Below, in pieces: positions 57,605 through 64,000 of a stretch of 64,000 nt of DNA. The position numbers and the translations under genes were made by a program. Within the stretch, counting starts at the first letter, position 1. Every line of letters begins with the position of its first letter. The notes below the pieces were generated by a model, which saw only the letters and a program-made list of their open reading frames with translations, did not search any database and had not been told where the DNA came from. Source of the DNA: Megaustenia siamemsis (taxonomy: Eukaryota > Mollusca > Gastropoda > Stylommatophora > Ariophantidae); the NCBI GenBank assembly GCA_032433765.1, contig JAVIAB010000156.1:86060269-86124268 (forward strand). The letters are read 5' to 3'.

Positions 57605-58770
57605 TCTGTAGTAACTACCAGTCTGTTTTCTGTAGTAATTTGCCGTCTGTTTTCTGTAGTAACTGTCTATCTGTTTTCTGTAGTAACTACCTATCTGTTT
57701 TCTGTAGTAACTACCTATCTGTTTTCTGTAGTAACTACCTATCTGTTTTCTGTAGTAACTGTCTATCTGTTTTCTGTTGTAACTACCTATCTGTTTTCTG
57801 TAGTAACTGTCTATCTGTTTTCTGTAGTAACTGCCTATCTGTTTTCTGTAGTAACTGTCTATATGTTTTGTGTAGTAACTGCCTATCTGTTTTCTGTAGT
57901 AACTGTCTATATGTTTTCTGTAGTAACTGTCTATCTGTTTTCTGTAGTAACTGCCTATCTGTTTTCTGTAGTAACTGCCTATCTGTTTTCTGTAATAACT
58001 GCCTATCTGTTTTCTGTAATTACTGTCTATCTGTTTTCTGTAGTAACTGCCTATCTGTTTTCTGTAGTAACTGTCTATCTGTTTTCTGTAGTAACTGCCT
58101 ATCTGTTTTATGTAGTAACTGTCTATATATTTTCTGTAGTAACTGCCTATCTGTTTTCTGTAGTAACTGCCTATCTGTTTTCTGTAATAACTGCCTATCT
58201 GTTTTCTGTAGTAACTGCCTATCTGTTTTCTGTAATAACTGTCTATCTGTTTTCTGTAGTAATTGCCTATCTGTTTTCTGTAGTAAATGCCTATCTGTTT
58301 TCTGTAGTAACTGCCTATCTGTTTTCTGTAGTAACTGCCTATCTGTTTTCTGTAGTAACTACCTATCTGTTTTCTATAGTAACTGCCTATCGGTTTTCTG
58401 TAGTAACTGCCTATCTGTTTTCTGTAGTAACTACCTATCTGTTTTCTGTAGTAACTGTCTATCTGTTTTCTGTAGTAACTGTCTATCTGTTTTCTGTAGT
58501 AACTGTCTATCTGTTTTCTGTAGTAACTGTCTATCTGTTTTCTGTAGTAACTGCCTATCTGTTTTCTGTAATAACTGCCTATCTGTTTTCTGTAGTAACT
58601 GCCTATCTGTTTTGTGTAGTAACTGCCTATCTGTTTTCTGTAGTAACTGCCTATCTGTTTTCTGTAGTAACTACCTATCTGTTTTCTGTAGTAACTGTCT
58701 ATCTGTTTTCTGTAGTAACTGCCTATCTGTTTTCTGTAGTAACTGCCTATCTGTTTTCTGTAGTAACAGG
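57605..58770. repeat. 24-bp minisatellite, about 49 copies
   Basis: The unit is CTATCTGTTTTCTGTAGTAA plus CTGC, CTGT or CTAC. Open frames on both strands (SVFCSNCL, YYRKQIGS) are repeat products. Confidence 0.97.
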
Positions 58771-58798
58771 TTGCCTGATTTCTGTCGAGCAGTTCTTG

Positions 58799-58838
58799 TG
58801 GTGTGTGTGTGTGTGTGCGTGTGTGCGTGTGTGTGTGT

Positions 58839-58884
<46 letters not shown>
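58799..58884. repeat. GT dinucleotide microsatellite
   Basis: About 86 bp of GT with scattered GC steps. Confidence 0.97.
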
Positions 58885-58885
<1 letters not shown>

Positions 58886-59544
58886 GAGTATTGATTCTTG
58901 TATATGAAAGAGATAATGTATGTTGGTAACATGCACATACGGGAGAGGGAGAATGGTATAAGAAAGTGCAAGATAACTAGAGATGATTTAAGAAAGAGGA
59001 AAAATAGGCATATAGATACATTGTTAGTGGAAAGAAAGAAAGAACGCAAGAAAAAATAGACGAAGTGAAAGTAAGAAACATAATTTTATGATATTTAGCA
59101 GCTTTTATATTTATGTTTAAGAAAAAAAAAAGAATGGAAAAGGAGGATATATCATGAGATAATAAGAAACTAAGATATAAAAATATTAATTAAAACAAAG
59201 TTAACATCAGCGTTTATAAGAAAAAAATATAAAGATGAAGGAATACTGGTTGTGTCTCACCCGTCCCGGCAGCCTCGGTTAGACGAGAGAGATAAGATAC
59301 AGACCTGCAGGAACACAAGCCGTCTCCGTCACAAGCTGCTACAATCAGCCCCTCTAGACGTAACTCTTGATCACAGCTCCCCGACTTTGAACAATCTTCT
59401 CTCACTGCCTGTTTTAGCGCTCGCTTTCACACGCTAATCTCTTTTATGACTGCCACAACTGTTCCTTCTATTTTCACTTCTTCTTTTATGGTTTCCTGTC
59501 TCGCCGTTGCCTTCACCAACGCTAACTTTCTTGTCGAACATATG
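58885..59544. other. Unique region, nothing recognised
   Basis: About 660 A-rich, non-repetitive bases with no coding signal. Confidence 0.5.
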
Positions 59545-61660
59545 TTAATGGTACACATGTACACAGTAATGGTAGACATGTACACAGTAATAGTAGACAT
59601 GTACACGGTAATGGTAGAGATGTACACAGTAATGGTAGACATGTACACAGTAATGGTAGACATGTACACAGTAATAGTAGAGATGTACACAGTAATGGTA
59701 GACATGTACACAGTAATGGTAGACATGTACACGGTAATGGTAGACATGTACACAGTAATAGTAGAGATGTACACAGTAATGGTAGACATGTACACAGTAA
59801 TGGTAGAGATGTACACAGTAATGGTAGACATGTACACAGTAATAGTAAACATGTACACGGTAATGGTAGACATGTACACAGTTATGGTAGACATGTACAC
59901 GGTAATGGTAGACATGTACACGGTAATGGTAGAGATGTACACAGTAATGGTAGACATGTACACAGTAATAGTAGACATGTACACGGTAATGGTAGAGATG
60001 TACACGGTAATGGTACACATGTACACAGTAATAGTAGACATGTACACGGTAATAGTAGACATGTACACGGTAATGGGAGAGATGTACACAGTAATGGTAG
60101 ACATGTACACAGTAATAGTAGACATGTACACGGTAATGGTAGAGATGTACACAGTAATGGTAGACATGTACACAGTAATGGTGGACATGTACACAGTAAT
60201 AGTAGAGATGTACACAGTAATGGTAGACATGTACACAGTAATGGTAGACATGTACACGGTAATGGTAGACATGTACACAGTAATAGTAGAGATGTACACA
60301 GTAATGGTAGACATGTACACAGTAATGGTAGAGATGTACACAGTAATGGTAGACATGTACACAGTAATAGTAAACATGTACACGGTAATGGTAGACATGT
60401 ACACAGTTATGGTAGACATGTACACGGTAATGGTAGACATGTACACGGTAATGTTAGAGATGTACACAGTAATGGTAGACATGTACACAGTAATAGTAGA
60501 CATGTACACGGTAATGGTAGAGATGTACACGGTAATGGTACACATGTACACAGTAATAGTAGACATGTACACGGTAATAGTAGACATGTACACGGTAATG
60601 GGAGAGATGTACACAGTAATGGTAGACATGTACACAGTAATAGACATGTACACGGTAATGGTAGAGATGTACACAGTAATGGTAGACATGTACACAGTAA
60701 TGGTAGACATGTACACAGTAATGGTAGTCATGTACACAGTAATAGTAGACATGTACACAGTAATAGTAGACATGTACACGGTAATGGTAGAGGTGTACAC
60801 AGTAATGGTAGACATGTACACGGTAATGGTAGAGATGTACACGGTATTGGTAGACATGTACACAGTAATGGTAGAGATGTGCACAGTAATGGTAGACATG
60901 TACACGGTAATGGTAGACATGTACACAGTAATGGTAGACATGTACACAGTAATGGTACACATGTACACAATGATGGTAGACATGTACACAGTAATGGTTG
61001 ACATGTACACAGTATTGGTAGACATGTACACAGTAATGGTAGACATGTACACAGTAATGGTTGGCAAGTGCACAGTAATGGTAGACATGTACATTGTAAT
61101 GATAGACATGTACACAGTAATGGTAGACATGTATACAGTAATGGTAGACATACACACGGTAATGGTAGACATACACACGGTAATGGTAGACATGCACACG
61201 GTAATGGTAGACATGTACACAATGATGGTAGACACACACACGGTAATGGTTGACATGTACACAGTAATGGTAGACATGTGCACAGTAATGGTAGACATAC
61301 ACACGGTAATGGTAGACATGTACACAGTAATGGTAGACATGTGCACAGTAATGGTAGACATACACTCGGTAATGGTAGACATGTACACAGTAATGGTACA
61401 CATGTACACAGTAATAGTAGAGATGTACACAGTAATGGTAGACATGTACACAGTAATGGTAGACATGTACACAGTAATGGTAGACATGTACACGGTAATG
61501 GTAGACATGTACACGGTAATGGTAGACATGTACACAGTAATGGCAGACATGCATTCAGTAATGGCAGACATGTACGCACTAATGACAGACATGTATACAG
61601 TAATGGCAGGCATGTACACAGTAATGTTAATCATGCACTTTGTAATAGCAGACATGGTCG
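59545..61660. repeat. 21-bp minisatellite, about 100 copies, 525-bp higher order
   Basis: The unit is ATGTACACAGTAATGGTAGA plus C, with ACGG/ACAG, ATAG/ATGG and GACA/GAGA variants. The marker AATAGTAAAC occurs at 59841 and 60366, 525 bp (25 units) apart, within a long matching block. The 792- and 774-residue open frames (MYTVMVD and TITVYMS repeats) are repeat products. Confidence 0.97.
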
Positions 61661-61689
61661 CAAGGAGAGATATCCCTAATATCACTGAC

Positions 61690-63396
61690 GACACGGACCG
61701 TAACATTGTTATGACTACACTCAGACAGACAAAAAGAAAGAAGACACGCAAACAAACATATAAACAAAATGAACAAACAATAAAAATAAAACAATTAAAA
61801 GATCAAGAATCAAGGAAACCCTAGAAGAACAACAAACAAGGGAATTCAAGAACCTCCCAAACGAAGTACTCACAGTAGAAGAAGAGTGGAAACAGTTTAA
61901 AGAAACAATAACCAACAATCCTGAAACAGTTTGTGGAACGAAGCTAAGGACAAAAGAAAAGAGAAAGAGCATCCCGTGGTGGAACGAAACAATCAGAGAA
62001 ACAGTTAAAGAAAAAAAGTAACTTAAAAAATTTGAGGGAGAATAAAAATCAAGAAAAGTATGCCTTAGTTAAAAGTTTTATCAAAGAAGCTAAGCAAAAA
62101 CAAATGGACAGAATTCAAACAAAATAATGGCCGCGACTTCAAGACAGCCACAAGAGATTTCTACAAAGCAGTAAAAGCCACAAGAGCGAGAAAAGAAAAC
62201 CATGAAACTACTGAGCTGATAAATGACAAAGACGGACAGCCAATATCAAATAACCAATGTATGCAACAGAGATGGGAAGAATATTTTGAAGACATGTTAA
62301 ACATGGCAACAACTACCAATAAAACAACAAAAAACCACGCAAGAATGCACAAAACCCTCAACCCAACATCATGAAAGAGGAAATCAAAGAAGTATTCAAA
62401 TATGCACCAAGAAATAAAGCACCGGGGATAGATAACCAACCAGTAGAAATAATAACAGCAGCAGGAGAAACAGGAGTTACATGGCTGCACAGAATATTCA
62501 ATGCAGCATGGAACCAACGAAAAGATCCATAAGGTTGACAACAGGCAATCGTCGTACCAATATGGAAAAATAAAGGTAGCAGGAGAGAAGCAATTAATAT
62601 TGAGGTATGTCTGCTTCTCAGACATGTAGAAAAGTTATATGCACAAAGTGTGGAGAAAAGGCCGGGACCAATAATAAAACTACAATTAAGTAATTCTCAA
62701 ATGGGGTTTAAAAAAAAACAGACGATGTACTGGCGCACAACTCATCTTAAAACAGCTTGCAGAAAAAACTACACACAATCAAAATTTGTATATAGCTTTC
62801 ATTGACCAGGAGAAAGCATTCGACAAAGTAAACAGAGAACAACTGTGGGAGATATTAATAACATACGGAGTAAGCCAACATCTAACCAACCTAATTAAGT
62901 CTGTACATCAACATCAGCTGCACAGTCAGAACAGTAGTAGGCTACACGGACCACTTCGAAGTTAGATCAGGTGTAAGACAGGGGTGCGTACTATCCCCCC
63001 TACTGTTTATTACATACATGGGCCATGTATGCAAGCTAGCCAACCCATCAGAGACAGAGAAGATCAACGAGTTTTTTTTTTCAGACGACCAGGCACTAAT
63101 ACATGAAAAAAATAGGAGACATGCAAGAACATTTAAATAAACTCAACAGCACAGGCACACAATACAACATGAAAATAAACATCAACAAAGCAGAAGTCAG
63201 GAATATCGCAACAAGAGAAACATAATATCAACATAACTACAGACGGCCGACAACTAAAACAAGTAGAAGAATTTAAATATCTAGGAAGTCTAGTGACAAA
63301 TGACAATTGTCACACAACAGAGATAGAATCAAGATGCAACAAAGCTTGTCAAATCATTGGACAGCTATCACCACTATTGTTCAACAAAGGAGGGTA
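61690..63396 (+). pseudogene. LINE family B reverse transcriptase, decayed
   Basis: Fragments in shifting frames read KRKSIPWWNETIRETVKEKK (linker), [68 protein letters not shown] (where the usual YADD/FADD is altered) and VEEFKYLGSLVTNDN. Many stops and shifts are present and the endonuclease part is missing. It closely matches the minus-strand copy at 25540-25923. The left limit, where the 21-bp array ends, is approximate. Confidence 0.8.
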
Positions 63397-63435
63397 ATGT
63401 TTTAAAAAGTGATTGAAAGTGTCGCTAAACGAGAA

Positions 63436-64000
63436 ATAGTTGTAGTCGTAGTTGTAGTTGTACTTGTAGTTGCAGCTGTAGTTGTAGTTGTAGTTGCTGC
63501 TGTAGCTGTAGTTGTAGTTGTAGTTGCTGCTGTAGCTGTAGTCGTAGTTGCAGTTGTAGTTGCAGCTGTAGTTGTAGTTGTAGTTGCAGCTGCAGCTGTA
63601 GTCGTAATTGTAGTTGTAGTTGTAGTTGTAGTTGCAGCTGTAGCTGTAGTTGTAGTTGTAGTTGTAGTTGCAGCTGTAGCTGTAGTCGTAATTGTAGTTG
63701 TAGTTGTAGTTGTAGTTGCAGCTGTAGTTGTAGTTGTAGTTGCAGCTGTAGCTGTAGTCGTAATTGTAGTTGTAGTTGTAGTTGTAGTTGCAGCTGTAGC
63801 TGTAGTTGTAGTTGTAGTTGCAGCTGTAGCTGTAGTCGTAGTTGTAGTTGTAGTTGTAGTTGTAGCTGCAGCTGTAGTTGTAGCTGTAGTTGTAGTTGTA
63901 GTTGTAGTTGTAGTTGTAGTTGTAGCTGTAGTTGTAGTTGTAGTTGTAGGTGTAGCTGTAGCTGTAGCTGTAGTTGAAGTTGTAGTTGTAGTTGTAGTTG
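63436..64000. repeat. Hexanucleotide array GTAGTT/GCAGCT, to window edge
   Basis: Units of six bases, mainly GTAGTT, with GTAGCT, GCAGCT and GTCGTA variants in recurring blocks (for example GCAGCTGTAGCTGTAGTCGT). It runs off the right end. Confidence 0.97.

Noticed and set aside
57377..61824. Frames of 400-790 residues with YYRKQIGS, SVFCSNCL, MYTVMVD or TITVYMS repeats
   Set aside because: All are translations of 24- and 21-bp tandem units on both strands and in several frames.
63436..64000. Telomere-like hexanucleotide
   Set aside because: The unit GTAGTT is not TTAGGG or a known telomere repeat, and it has internal variants.

Overview
The window looks like nuclear DNA of an animal, probably an invertebrate. 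No host gene could be recognised. By rough count about half of the 64 kb (roughly 31 kb) is tandem repeat, in more than 30 unrelated arrays with units of 2 to 61 bp. Another 40% or so is transposable elements: a Penelope-like element with a GIY-YIG endonuclease, an intact mariner, RTE-like and I-like LINEs, a decayed Ty3/gypsy element and a young LTR element that carries only gag. These families together fit a metazoan. Nothing bacterial, viral or organellar is seen. A lophotrochozoan such as a mollusc is a guess from repeat style only.

Layout. 1-3235: Penelope-like element whose left end is an inverted copy of part of its own reverse transcriptase. 3236-4340: long GATA array touching its 3' end. 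4535-4786: 36-bp array. 4868-6203: intact mariner flanked by TA. 6246-22603: almost unbroken minisatellites (units 14, 11, 31, 24, 47, 31, 14, 20, 17, 17, 37, 32, 18, 15 and 61 bp), several with higher-order structure. 22742-24597: a 36-bp array split by a tRNA-derived SINE-like block and a 42-bp array, then a 51-bp array. 25540-30600: a three-level LINE nest. 30709-35190: a 24-bp array and a 35/34-bp array. 36122-36430: LINE fragment. About 36450-49290: a minus-strand gypsy relic whose 3' coding tail has grown into a 28/30-bp minisatellite, and into that array a gag-only LTR element (38659-45369) has inserted. 49306-49722: TATG microsatellite. 50829-51410: truncated LINE. 51440-53735: 18-bp array. 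54004-54304: LINE tail. 54690-57545: 34-bp array split by an I-like LINE (54987-57280). 57605-58884: 24-bp and GT arrays. 59545-61660: 21-bp array. 61690-63396: decayed LINE. 63436-64000: hexanucleotide array running off the window.

How it fits together. Only three open reading frames look functional: the Penelope-like polyprotein (with a chimeric start), the mariner transposase and the gag of the LTR element. The many other long open frames are products of stop-free tandem units. Target-site duplications could be read for five insertions (9, 9, 12, 14 and 4 bp, plus the TA of mariner), which gives a relative order: LINE family B, then family A, then a truncated family A copy; and gypsy, then minisatellite expansion, then the gag-only element. 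The most interesting items are the gag-only LTR element, the minisatellite grown inside a retroelement coding tail, the Penelope inversion and the repeated higher-order periodicity of the arrays.
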